IMG/VR virus record: IMGVR_UViG_3300040801_001873
Coordinates: 1 to 28,749 of that record
Length of the DNA stretch: 28,749 bases
Strand: one strand, 5' to 3'
Source: a virus
Each line of letters begins with the position of its first letter. Within the stretch, counting starts at the first letter, position 1. Shown piece by piece: positions 23,114 to 28,749 of this stretch. The notes under the pieces are model-generated. The model was not told the DNA's origin, did no database searches, and saw only the letters and a list, made by a program, of their open reading frames with translations. The position numbers and the translations under genes were made by a program.

Positions 23114-24168
23114 AAAGAATAAGAAGACAATATAATCAAAATGTTATTGATATAGTTTTACAAGAAACTGGTTCTGTTAATAGGGTAATAGATTTTTTAA
23201 ATTTAAATGAGGAACCCTATAACAATATAATTTACAGGGATAATTTAAAAACGTTTGATATAACAGATAACCTTATAGTAAATTATTACAGGAAGAGAAA
23301 TTTTTATGTTGTGACAGGAGAGGACCCTGTTTTATATGAGTTAGGGGATTATAATTTAGATTATATGGATGACTATTTTAATGAGAATGTTTCTTCTGAG
23401 CCTGAAACATCAACAACCTATTATAGTGGTGAGACATGGGAGAGTTCAGGTTTTGAAATATATGTTCCGCCTGAACCTGTAGATAATTGGACCGGTGCAG
23501 AATTGTTGAATAGTGAAATAGGTGTCGATTATAGCCTTACTCCGTCTGGAAATTATCAGTTAAGAAAAGGCGTTGGTAATCCTCCTCAGCCTTATTCTAT
23601 ATTATTTAATTTAACAAATAAATACTATTATAATGATAATTTAAATTATACAGATTTAGATGGTTTTTGGCTATTACCAGTTAATAATTTAAGTGATAAT
23701 TATTATACCGAGAATAGGCCTTTACAGTTTAGAATTACTCATCCAAGATTTGTAGAAGACTTAGATATAGACGATAGTATCATTGCTAAAAATTCAACAC
23801 ATAAGTTAGATTTAGTGTGGAATTTTTCACAGCTTGCTTATGATGGTGCAACATTAAAACCACATAAAGTTTATATTAAATTGATATATGATGACTCTAC
23901 AAACGAGATTATAGAAATAGATTATGATGGAGCCACAGACCAAGAGAAGAAAGAAATGTTTTATTACCAGGAATGGGGTAGATTAGAATTTTATAATGAG
24001 AGTGGATGGGACGAAGAAAATTGGTTAGGCTTATTAAAGAGGACAACTATGTTTATCGAAAGGAATAAAAATGTAGATATAGTAGAGATATATCCAATTT
24101 CTTTTGGTATTAATGCGACAAATACTAACTTACAAATATACGACTGCAAAATACAAAAAATAAATTAA
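23110..24168 (+). CDS. LysM-like baseplate/tail protein with beta-rich extension, 352 aa
   Basis: The first ~50 residues (RRQYNQNVIDIVLQETGSVNRVIDFLNLNE) resemble the LysM-like segment of tail proteins in Bacteroidota phages ('gQtxxDIAxQxxGSxxxxfDl'), which attaches to the tube end or cell wall. A long region follows that is rich in Tyr, Asn and acidic residues, and its last 150 residues look like a beta-sandwich (LQFRITHPRFVEDL..., HKVYIKLIYDD..., GRLEFYNESGWDEENWLGLL, NATNTNLQIYDCKI), possibly sugar binding. It overlaps the wedge gene by ATGA and precedes the J-like gene by four bases, so a structural baseplate role is likely. Confidence 0.6.
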   Translation: MKRIRRQYNQNVIDIVLQETGSVNRVIDFLNLNEEPYNNIIYRDNLKTFDITDNLIVNYYRKRNFYVVTGEDPVLYELGDYNLDYMDDYFNENVSSEPETSTTYYSGETWESSGFEIYVPPEPVDNWTGAELLNSEIGVDYSLTPSGNYQLRKGVGNPPQPYSILFNLTNKYYYNDNLNYTDLDGFWLLPVNNLSDNYYTENRPLQFRITHPRFVEDLDIDDSIIAKNSTHKLDLVWNFSQLAYDGATLKPHKVYIKLIYDDSTNEIIEIDYDGATDQEKKEMFYYQEWGRLEFYNESGWDEENWLGLLKRTTMFIERNKNVDIVEIYPISFGINATNTNLQIYDCKIQKIN

Positions 24169-24172
24169 TCAA

Positions 24173-25021
24173 ATGAGTTTTAAAAGGAGAACAACAACAG
24201 AAATATATGATGCTATTGCTCAACAACTATCTACACAATCAGAATTACAAGGATTACAGCCTAATATAGATAATAGTCAGCAATTGCTAAATGATTTAAA
24301 TACTACTATTAAAGTAGCAACGTGGCGTTTGTTTGGTTTCGCTATCGCTTTCGTCATATCGACTTTTGAAGGAAATATAGAAAGTTTTATACAACTGATA
24401 GAAAGGCGGATACAAGACACCAGGGTCGGAAACATATTCTGGCTTATCGAGATTTCTAAGTTATTTCAATTAGACGACATAATAGTAGTTAATGATGAAA
24501 CAGGAGAGGTTGGTTATGAGGTTATTGACGAAACAAAACAAATAGTAAAATATGCTAACGTCGAAGAAATTTCAGAAGGCGTTGTACTTAAAGTAAGGAA
24601 AGAAAGTGGTGCATTGTCTCTAGAAGAGACCTCTAAGTTTCAGACTTATATAAATAAAAGGAAAGCGGCCGGGTCAAGGATTTTTGTACGTAGTGTAGAT
24701 TCTGATAAATTAGATTTATATATGAATATAGTTTATAGAGCAGAAATGGCTTTAGGTGATATAAAAGACGAAGTATATGGTGTTATAAATGAATATTTAG
24801 AGGAGTTAGAATTTAATAGTAAATTCAAAGTTATTTCTCTTATTGATAGATTACAAGAATTAGATTATATAATTGACGTTCAATTTCACAAAGGTATAGG
24901 GACTCCTATCTCGGGGGTTTCGTTAGAATTTTTATATGATTATAATTCTTTTTCTGGATGGATGGAGATAGACACACCATTAGACGATACAGTGACATTT
25001 GAAAGTAAAAATACATATTAA
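24173..25021 (+). CDS. Baseplate wedge protein (Mu gp47 / P2 gpJ-like)
   Basis: This 282-residue protein resembles the baseplate J family that forms the wedge arms. Seen: a helical start with QQLSTQSELQGLQPNIDNSQQLLNDL, the segment TWRLFGFAIAFVISTFEGNIESF, GNIFWLIEISKLFQLDD, then KVRKESGALSLEETSKFQTYINKRKAAGSRIFVRSVDSDKLDLYMNIVYRA, which matches the family's 'LSxxExxxxxxYxxxxxxAGxxxxVxSxxxxxLxxxxxVY' stretch, and a carboxyl DRLQELDYIIDVQ segment. It is followed by the I-like gene, as in Mu and P2. Confidence 0.75.
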   Translation: MSFKRRTTTEIYDAIAQQLSTQSELQGLQPNIDNSQQLLNDLNTTIKVATWRLFGFAIAFVISTFEGNIESFIQLIERRIQDTRVGNIFWLIEISKLFQLDDIIVVNDETGEVGYEVIDETKQIVKYANVEEISEGVVLKVRKESGALSLEETSKFQTYINKRKAAGSRIFVRSVDSDKLDLYMNIVYRAEMALGDIKDEVYGVINEYLEELEFNSKFKVISLIDRLQELDYIIDVQFHKGIGTPISGVSLEFLYDYNSFSGWMEIDTPLDDTVTFESKNTY

Positions 25022-25024
25022 AAT

Positions 25025-25522
25025 ATGATACTACATGACATAAATTTAAATAGATTATTAGCAGAGTATCTTTCTCCTAATTTAAGAAAAGTTAAAAACC
25101 TACAATTCTTAACGTCTATGATATTTCCTTTAAGGACATTGGCGATATGGTTTAAAGAATATCAGGAGCAAAAGGTAAGAGAATCAAATATGTTTGGTTC
25201 TACTTTACAATTAGAATGGTTCTGTAATAAATTTAGTTTCGCCGGTGATGCTGTTTATATAGTAGATGGTCCTGATTTAGTAAATGATACCTATATATTC
25301 AGAGAAATCGAAGAGGAGACAACTTATATAAGGCGAGATGGCGAATTACAAGACACCATTTATATAAGGCGAGGCGAGGAGGTAACAGAAGATTATAGGT
25401 CTTTTTATGTCGCATTGAGCGAATCTGATTATGAAGATAATGAAATTAGAAATAATATAGAAAATATAATATATAAATATAAAGTGATTGGTTTCAGTCA
25501 TAAGATAGTAAAATATATTTAA
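25025..25522 (+). CDS. Baseplate protein in the gp48 / gpI position
   Basis: This 165-residue protein follows the J-like gene and precedes the fibre gene, as Mu gp48 and P2 gpI do. The first 75 residues are helical (LLAEYLSPNLRKVKNLQFLTSMIFPLRTLAIWFKEYQEQK), then LQLEWFCNKF. The rest carries two short repeats, EETTYIRRDGELQDTIYIRRGEE, and ends with a strand-rich segment. Sequence similarity to gpI is weak, so the name rests on gene order; function as a fibre-attachment part of the baseplate is inferred. Confidence 0.6.
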   Translation: MILHDINLNRLLAEYLSPNLRKVKNLQFLTSMIFPLRTLAIWFKEYQEQKVRESNMFGSTLQLEWFCNKFSFAGDAVYIVDGPDLVNDTYIFREIEEETTYIRRDGELQDTIYIRRGEEVTEDYRSFYVALSESDYEDNEIRNNIENIIYKYKVIGFSHKIVKYI

Positions 25523-25540
25523 AAATAAAATTGAGATAAT

Positions 25541-26284
25541 ATGAATAGAATAGACTTTAGTAATGAAGGTGGTTTCCCTTTAAGACCAGAAGATTTTGAA
25601 TATCTTTTAGAGGGGGATAGAGGTATATATAATACTATAAACACTACACTAGCTGGTTTTAATCAAGATATGATATTAAGCGGGTGCTCCATAAGTGGTA
25701 ATGACGTATCAGCAGGAGTAGTTTATATCAACGGAGAAATACTTAGAATTGGAGCATTTAATATTGGTGTTGACGGGACTTACTTATATAAAGTAAATAA
25801 GAATGATTCTGCTGGAATGAAGTCATTTAAAGATGGCTTAACAATAAATGTATATGAATATGATGAAGCAGAACCTACTACAACTGACACAGGGGTTGAT
25901 ATAACAGAGTTGGATACATTAATGGATGTTATAAATGGTAAGAGAAATGGTATATTTCAAGGATCAGGTAATGCTACGGCAACAAATCTATCAACAATAG
26001 AAACCATAACAGCAAATGTAACGCCGAATAGATATAAAAATATAGGTGTTTCATTTAACTTACGTGCCCAGAACGGAGGAGAGGATGTAGGCATTCAAAT
26101 AGCAATATACAAGAATGGAACACAACTACAAAGTGATGTATATGATTATGCATCAGATGAATCCGCTTCTTTTTGTCAGATTATTCCTACTTCAATTGAA
26201 CCAGGAGACGTTTTTGAGTTAAAAGCAAGGAAAACAACCACATACGGAGCTTCTTTGAGTGATATAAATATTAGTTTCTTTTAA
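25541..26284 (+). CDS. Second tail fibre / receptor-binding protein
   Basis: This 247-residue protein begins with MNRIDFSNEGGFPLRPEDFEYLLEGDRGIYNTINTTL, an amino end I recognise from fibre proteins of Bacteroidota phages ('xDFSNxGGFPLxQxTLxFMQ'). It continues with ILSGCSISGNDVSAGVVYINGEILRI, a conserved 'SGCxVxGxxVxxGxVxxNGEIL' attachment domain. The carboxyl domain (residues 130-247) looks like a beta-sandwich (VTPNRYKNIGVSFNLRAQ..., VGIQIAIYKNGTQLQSDVYDYASDESASFCQII...GDVFELKARK), similar to small head domains of receptor-binding proteins. It is the last gene of the rightward block, ending at a strong terminator. Confidence 0.78.
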   Translation: MNRIDFSNEGGFPLRPEDFEYLLEGDRGIYNTINTTLAGFNQDMILSGCSISGNDVSAGVVYINGEILRIGAFNIGVDGTYLYKVNKNDSAGMKSFKDGLTINVYEYDEAEPTTTDTGVDITELDTLMDVINGKRNGIFQGSGNATATNLSTIETITANVTPNRYKNIGVSFNLRAQNGGEDVGIQIAIYKNGTQLQSDVYDYASDESASFCQIIPTSIEPGDVFELKARKTTTYGASLSDINISFF

Positions 26285-26306
26285 TCGCTCCCTTGACCCA
26301 TAACAT

Positions 26307-26345
26307 AAAAAAGAGGTATTGAACGTAGGTTTGATACCTCTTTTT
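26307..26345. terminator. Bidirectional terminator between converging gene blocks
   Basis: The arms aaaaagaggtat (26308-26319) and atacctcttttt (26334-26345) pair over 12 bases around a 14-base loop. T runs follow on both strands (ctttttctttttt to the right; the A run at left reads as T's leftward). It ends the rightward late transcript and the leftward gene at 26351-26731. Confidence 0.85.
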
Positions 26346-26350
26346 CTTTT

Positions 26351-26731
26351 TTACCATATAAAACGCTTTTCACCATACAATTCTTTTACATTTTCTTTTA
26401 TCTTTTCTCTTATTTCTTCTATTGATTTTTCTGGTTGTTTTTCCTTTTTTGTCTTTTTTGTCTTTTTTATTTTAGGTTCAGTCTTTTGTTTAGGTTCAGT
26501 CTTTTTTTTCTTTTCTTTATCCTCGTTATATTTTCTCCTTTTATATTCTCTTTGGTATTCATTCCATTTCTCTCTATTCTTTTCTAGCCATTTATTGTGG
26601 TGGTGTTTATTATATTCTGAATAGTCTGGTTTCTTTTCTTTCCATTCATTAAATTTTTTAGTGTTGTAGTTTTCACCATTTTTCTCCTGCCATTCCAATT
26701 TCCAATTTTTTTCGTATTCATATCTTGTCAT
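26351..26731 (-). CDS. Lys/Arg/Glu-rich hypothetical protein, 126 aa
   Basis: This is a very charged, soluble protein. Its first 75 residues repeat Trp/Tyr-containing helical segments (YEKNWKLEWQEKNG, NEWKEKKPDYSEYNKHHHNKW, LEKNREKWNEYQREYKRRK). These resemble the 'NREKxNxYxREYRKRN' repeats found beside or inside phage HNH endonucleases, though no HNH motif is present. A Lys-rich linker (EKKKKTEPKQKTEPKIKKTKKTKKEKQ) precedes a short terminal helix. It probably binds nucleic acid, but this is inferred from charge only. A promoter-like motif lies just upstream. Confidence 0.7.
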   Translation of the reverse strand: MTRYEYEKNWKLEWQEKNGENYNTKKFNEWKEKKPDYSEYNKHHHNKWLEKNREKWNEYQREYKRRKYNEDKEKKKKTEPKQKTEPKIKKTKKTKKEKQPEKSIEEIREKIKENVKELYGEKRFIW

Positions 26732-26746
26732 GATAAACTTTTTTAT

Positions 26747-26763
26747 TTTTATATATTAAAAAA
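26747..26763 (-). promoter_or_regulatory. Promoter-like motif on the minus strand (ttttttaatatataaaa)
   Basis: Read leftward, this is a near-copy of the plus-strand motif at 1387 (including the following aaataaaa) and ends about 15 bases before the ATG of the leftward gene at 26731. It has one base more than the consensus. Confidence 0.4.
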
Positions 26764-26784
26764 CTTTTCAGGAGTTTTAGGTTT

Positions 26785-26800
26785 TAGTATATAAAAATGT
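26785..26800 (-). promoter_or_regulatory. Second promoter-like motif on the minus strand (acatttttatatacta)
   Basis: Read leftward it keeps the core atttttatata of the phage promoter but differs at its end. It lies about 53 bases before the ATG of the leftward gene at 26731. It may be an alternative start for that gene. Confidence 0.3.
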
Positions 26801-26840
26801 AGCATGTTGTAGACTTTGTTCAGAGTTTAAATCAACGAAA

Positions 26841-26872
26841 AGACCCTTATAACTTAATTGTTATAAGGGTCT
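26841..26872 (-). terminator. Strong leftward terminator
   Basis: A perfect 13-bp stem, agacccttataac (26841-26853) with gttataagggtct (26860-26872), encloses six bases. On the minus strand it is followed by TTTTCGTT, so it most likely ends transcription of the leftward gene cluster. On the plus strand the following bases are gttgttatt, a poorer T run. Confidence 0.75.
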
Positions 26873-26916
26873 GTTGTTATTAGGTAAATCAAGGTTTATC
26901 ATGGACACCTATAGAC

Positions 26917-27243
26917 CTAATATTTAAAGTATTTTTTTGCTAAATTTTTTGCAGATTTCCCATAATCTTTTTTCGATAATTTAACCATAGTCATATTCTC
27001 TCTATGTTGATGTTTGTTGGTGTTTAATTCAGAAAAGATTTTTTTAATAATTTTATTTTGCACTTTAGTTATTGATTCCATATCCTCAATCTTACCATTA
27101 TAATTTAGAATGTTGTCTAATGCCGCATTAAATGCTTTTGAGATTGAATATAACTCTTGATATAAGTTATATTCTTTTTTAGATACTTCTTTTACTTTAT
27201 AACCACTCATCCCGCTTACTAATACTTTTACTGAATTTTCCAT
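26917..27243 (-). CDS. Hypothetical protein, 108 aa
   Basis: I do not recognise this protein. It is basic and helical (SKKEYNLYQELYSISKAFNAALDNILNYNG, MESITKVQNKIIKKIFSELN) with a Lys-rich end (KLSKKDYGKSAKNLAKKYFKY). No membrane helix or catalytic motif is visible. It has its own host-type promoter upstream and a strong terminator 45 bases after its stop, so it can be expressed alone. Small basic proteins with a dedicated promoter in phage early regions often act on host functions, but there is no direct evidence here. Confidence 0.7.
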   Translation of the reverse strand: MENSVKVLVSGMSGYKVKEVSKKEYNLYQELYSISKAFNAALDNILNYNGKIEDMESITKVQNKIIKKIFSELNTNKHQHRENMTMVKLSKKDYGKSAKNLAKKYFKY

Positions 27244-27282
27244 TTTTTAGATTTTTTTTAAGTTTTTAATTATTTAACAATA

Positions 27283-27290
27283 CAAAGATA
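27283..27290 (-). promoter_or_regulatory. Bacteroidota-type -7 promoter element (TATCTTTG)
   Basis: Read leftward, TATCTTTG fits the Bacteroidota housekeeping -7 consensus TAnnTTTG and lies about 40 bases before the ATG at 27243. I see no clear TTTG element at -33, only T-rich DNA, so the call is moderate. Confidence 0.5.
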
Positions 27291-27313
27291 CGGAAATTTT
27301 TTAAAATAAAAAA

Positions 27314-27574
27314 TTATAATTTTATTCTTTTTAATTTTTGTCGTCTCTGTAATATAATTAATGTGCTATCTACTTTCTCCCATGCATTTTTATATTTCAT
27401 ACCTATTAAATGGTCCCATTCACAATCATTAAATTCAAACTCTCCATCCCATTCGTAGTGATATAAAGTGTCAAAGGCTATGTCCTCTATCTCTCTTATA
27501 CTCTCTATTATTTTATCAGGGTCTTCGTTTTGTCTTACCCATAACCCAAAATCGTCATCTATTATTTCGTTCAT
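27314..27574 (-). CDS. Acidic hypothetical protein, 86 aa
   Basis: I do not recognise this protein. The first 60 residues are strongly acidic and aromatic (MNEIIDDDFGLWVRQNEDPDKIIESIREIED..., YHYEWDGEFEFNDCEWDHLIG) while the last 25 are basic (LQRRQKLKRIKL). Acidic small phage proteins sometimes mimic DNA, but this charge split also suits other roles. It begins nine bases after the stop of the gene upstream, within the leftward cluster. Confidence 0.65.
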   Translation of the reverse strand: MNEIIDDDFGLWVRQNEDPDKIIESIREIEDIAFDTLYHYEWDGEFEFNDCEWDHLIGMKYKNAWEKVDSTLIILQRRQKLKRIKL

Positions 27575-27583
27575 TTTTACTTA

Positions 27584-27841
27584 TTATTTTTTTATTTGTT
27601 TAATACTTTTAATATAACTCATACAAGCATTGATTAAAATTTTGTTCTCTATGGCTAATTTATATTCCCATTTTACAAAAAATCTTTGTAGTTTAGTTAT
27701 GTCAGCCTTTCTGGCTCTTTTGGTATCCTCGTAATAAACTATCTTTTTTAGGTCTAAAATAACCTTATCTAATTCATTTGTAGGCATTTCCATTTCTGTT
27801 ATGTCCTTTTGTAATTTCGATATTCTTTCGCTTTCTTTCAT
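27584..27841 (-). CDS. Hypothetical protein, 85 aa
   Basis: I do not recognise this protein. It is helical, with a likely coiled start (MKESERISKLQKDITEMEMPTNELDKVILDLKKIV), a basic middle (DTKRARKADITKLQRFFVKWEYKL) and a more hydrophobic end. Its ATG shares the sequence ATGA with the stop of the 51-residue gene upstream, so the two are translationally coupled. Function unknown. Confidence 0.65.
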   Translation of the reverse strand: MKESERISKLQKDITEMEMPTNELDKVILDLKKIVYYEDTKRARKADITKLQRFFVKWEYKLAIENKILINACMSYIKSIKQIKK

Positions 27842-27993
27842 AATGTTTGGTAGTTTTTTCTTATTGTAATATAATTTTTATAAAAATTAATTTCATCTTT
27901 TGAATATATTGTTTCTAAATACACCTCTGGTGAGGTGTAATATAACAAAATAAACCTTGTCATATTCATTATCCATTTTGTCTCGTCTTTCAT
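27838..27993 (-). CDS. Small gene, 51 aa, with ATGA overlaps at both ends
   Basis: This short frame (MKDETKWIMNMTRFILLYY...IRKNYQTL) runs from the ATG at 27993 to the TGA at 27838-27840. Its ATG overlaps the TGA of the upstream gene as ATGA, and its own TGA overlaps the ATG of the downstream gene in the same way. It fills exactly the space between two genes with composition like theirs, which argues for a real gene. A Tyr/Ile-rich stretch (TRFILLYYTSPEVYLETIY) is hydrophobic but too short and polar for a firm membrane helix. Function unknown. Confidence 0.65.
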   Translation of the reverse strand: MKDETKWIMNMTRFILLYYTSPEVYLETIYSKDEINFYKNYITIRKNYQTL

Positions 27994-28322
27994 TTAGTAA
28001 CTCTGTTTAATTTTATTTTTCTTTTTCTTAACTTAACCCAATCTAAAAATTTATAGTAAGGTTCGTCAACAAAAGGTAACAAAGTGGCGTCTGGTGGCAT
28101 TTCTTCCTCTTTCCTTAACTTACCCATTAAATTTATATATTCCTCTCTTACGTCCATTATGTCATCAAAATATAGATCTTGGAATACTCTAAAATTAAAA
28201 TTATTGTCCTCAGTTTCCATATCGTCTATTAGATCTGCTGTATTTTTATATTTCAATTTATCTATACCTCTACCTATTATAAGTGTGTTTTTGTCATTGT
28301 TTATTTTATATATCATGTACAT
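27990..28322 (-). CDS. Hypothetical protein, 110 aa
   Basis: I do not recognise this protein. It starts MYMIYKINNDKNTLIIGRGIDKL (a second ATG two codons on is also possible), has an acidic middle (ADLIDDMETEDNNFNFRVFQDLYFDDIMDVREEY) and a basic end (WVKLRKRKIKLNRVTK). The strand-like start followed by helices suggests a small globular alpha/beta protein. Its stop overlaps the start of the 51-residue gene. It belongs to the leftward cluster. Confidence 0.7.
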   Translation of the reverse strand: MYMIYKINNDKNTLIIGRGIDKLKYKNTADLIDDMETEDNNFNFRVFQDLYFDDIMDVREEYINLMGKLRKEEEMPPDATLLPFVDEPYYKFLDWVKLRKRKIKLNRVTK

Positions 28323-28339
28323 TTTTTTAATTTTATTTT

Positions 28340-28523
28340 TTATATTATTTGCGATGTATCAAATTCTTTCCAAAAATCTTTTTTTTTTTAGATATGTAAA
28401 AAGTCTCCAGTCGATTTGGAAATTGCTCCACATAACACTTTCTAAAAATAACTTAAATTGATCACACATTAAAACTTCTTTAATTTTATTTGCTTCTTCT
28501 AAATTATCAACTTCAATTGCCAT
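28340..28523 (-). CDS. Small gene with frame broken at an A11 run
   Basis: The ATG at 28523 opens MAIEVDNLEEANKIKEVL, continuing MCDQFKLFLESVMWSNFQIDW and RLFTYLKKK. On the minus strand the reading then meets eleven A's (plus-strand T run 28379-28389). In the written frame it ends after RFLERI at the TGA 28359-28361 (54 residues). If one A is skipped or absent, it continues DFWKEFDTSQII to a TAA at 28340-28342 (60 residues), which is far more protein-like and ends 17 bases before the next start at 28322. Either a sequencing error, a frameshift mutation or +1 slippage explains this. Function unknown. Confidence 0.6.
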
Positions 28524-28533
28524 GCTAAGTTAG

Positions 28534-28629
28534 GAAGAAATCACAACAATCGAAAACCAGGGAAAGATAAACCTCACGCTAGACGGTGATTCCCTTGAAA
28601 TATTGGAAGGAGATGTAGAAATTGTCTCC
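28534..28629 (+). other. ~96-bp segment resembling part of a Bacteroidota isoleucyl-tRNA synthetase gene
   Basis: Read on the plus strand in the frame of 28534, these 32 codons give EEITTIENQGKINLTLDG, then DSLEILEGDVEIVS. This lines up without gaps, from memory, with the late part of Bacteroidota isoleucyl-tRNA synthetases just before the 'SEDIPGWLVA' stretch. The frame is bounded by TAG on the left and loses likeness on the right after TCC. Base composition is about 40% GC by my count, above the phage sequence around it. It has no start codon and is not a gene here. It may be host DNA carried in the phage, an attachment-site remnant or an assembly chimera. Confidence 0.45.
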
Positions 28630-28733
28630 TTTATCTTTTTGTCAAAATCATCCTTTAAAAAATCACCTCTGTAAAAATTTATTTTTAATTTTCTTTCTTG
28701 CATTCTATCAAAAAGGTTGTTAAATATCCACAT
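28630..28733 (-). pseudogene. Amino end of a leftward small gene, interrupted
   Basis: The ATG at 28733 opens MWIFNNLFDRMQERKLKINF, then YRGDFLKDDFDKKIKE, which is charged and phage-like. After about 35 codons the frame runs antisense into the synthetase-like segment and becomes Ser/Pro/Phe/Val-rich (STSPSNISRESPSSVRF, then IFPWFSIVVISS) until a TAA at 28530-28532. This change of character suggests that the original carboxyl end is missing. The 67-residue frame could still be translated. Function unknown. Confidence 0.45.
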
Positions 28734-28749
28734 ATTCTTAGGATTTAAC

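Noticed and set aside
26319-26624. 101-codon plus-strand frame rich in Phe, Ser and Leu
   Set aside because: It is the antisense of the Lys/Glu-rich leftward gene; the F/S/L bias is what such antisense reading produces, and the start overlaps the terminator.
26871-26921. Inverted repeat attaggt / acctaat and a short frame starting ATGATAAACC on the minus strand
   Set aside because: The repeat is only 7 bp with a long loop, and the frame stops after 13 codons.
27920-27939. Hairpin tacacctc-tggt-gaggtgta similar to the terminator arms at 1277-1306
   Set aside because: It lies inside the 51-residue gene with no T run on either strand; the shared cacctc/gaggtg is too short to mean much.
28084-28461. 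125-codon plus-strand frame with hydrophobic stretches
   Set aside because: It is antisense to two leftward genes that have coding composition and tight overlaps.
1-28749. Signs of lysogeny, diversity-generating retroelement, CRISPR array or insertion sequence
   Set aside because: No integrase, transposase, repressor, reverse transcriptase, regular spaced direct repeats or transposon ends were recognised on either strand.

Overview
The window is one side of a tailed-phage (or prophage) genome. It is very AT-rich and almost gap-free. The host is most likely a member of the Bacteroidota. Genes start after A-rich leaders (typically ...AATAAAATG) with almost no Shine-Dalgarno sequences, one minus-strand gene has a TAnnTTTG-type -7 element, and many proteins resemble families seen mainly in Bacteroidota phages (DUF2586 tail sheath, short DUF935 portal, Mu gp36-like protein, the 'FSNxGGFPL' tail-fibre amino end). 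The morphogenesis genes follow a Mu-like plan with a contractile tail (myovirus).

Layout. Positions 1-1117 hold the 3' part of an N6-adenine DNA methyltransferase of the Eco57I type. Positions 1118-1421 are non-coding and hold several copies of a phage-specific promoter motif and one terminator, which may together make a short non-coding RNA. Positions 1422-2829 carry a small two-helix membrane protein and three unknown genes. The head module runs from 2819 to 11356: small and large terminase, Mu gp36-like protein, portal, Mu F-like protein, gpG-like protein, a head-tail joining protein with a repeat solenoid, a protease-scaffold fusion and the major capsid protein. The tail module runs from 11430 to 19763: sheath, an unknown protein, tube, a frameshifted tail-assembly chaperone, tape measure, DUF6046-like protein, hub, spike and an unknown protein. 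Positions 19813-22799 carry a long tail fibre, a LamG-like lectin and a one-helix membrane protein. The remaining baseplate genes (gp46/gpW-like, LysM-like, gp47/J-like, gp48/I-like) and a second fibre fill 22796-26284. A bidirectional terminator ends the rightward transcript. From 26351 to the right edge, small unknown genes lie on the minus strand in a tightly packed leftward cluster.

Regulation. An exact 16-base motif, aaatttttatatatag, occurs four times (5028, 9376, 19776, 22475), each time 19-24 bases before a start codon in an intergenic gap. Near-copies lie at 1190, 1320 and 1387, and on the minus strand near 26747 and 26785. This is best read as a phage late promoter. Terminators lie at 1277-1312, 11379-11408, 26307-26345 and 26841-26872.

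Most interesting points: (1) the promoter family; (2) a promoter-terminator pair predicting a ~100-nt RNA; (3) a clear -1 frameshift site in the tail chaperone; (4) a small minus-strand gene whose frame is broken at an 11-base A run; (5) a ~96-bp segment at 28534-28629 that reads on the plus strand like a piece of isoleucyl-tRNA synthetase inside phage DNA; (6) a 22-residue repeat solenoid fused to a head-tail joining protein. No integrase, transposase, repressor, endolysin, tRNA or CRISPR array was recognised.
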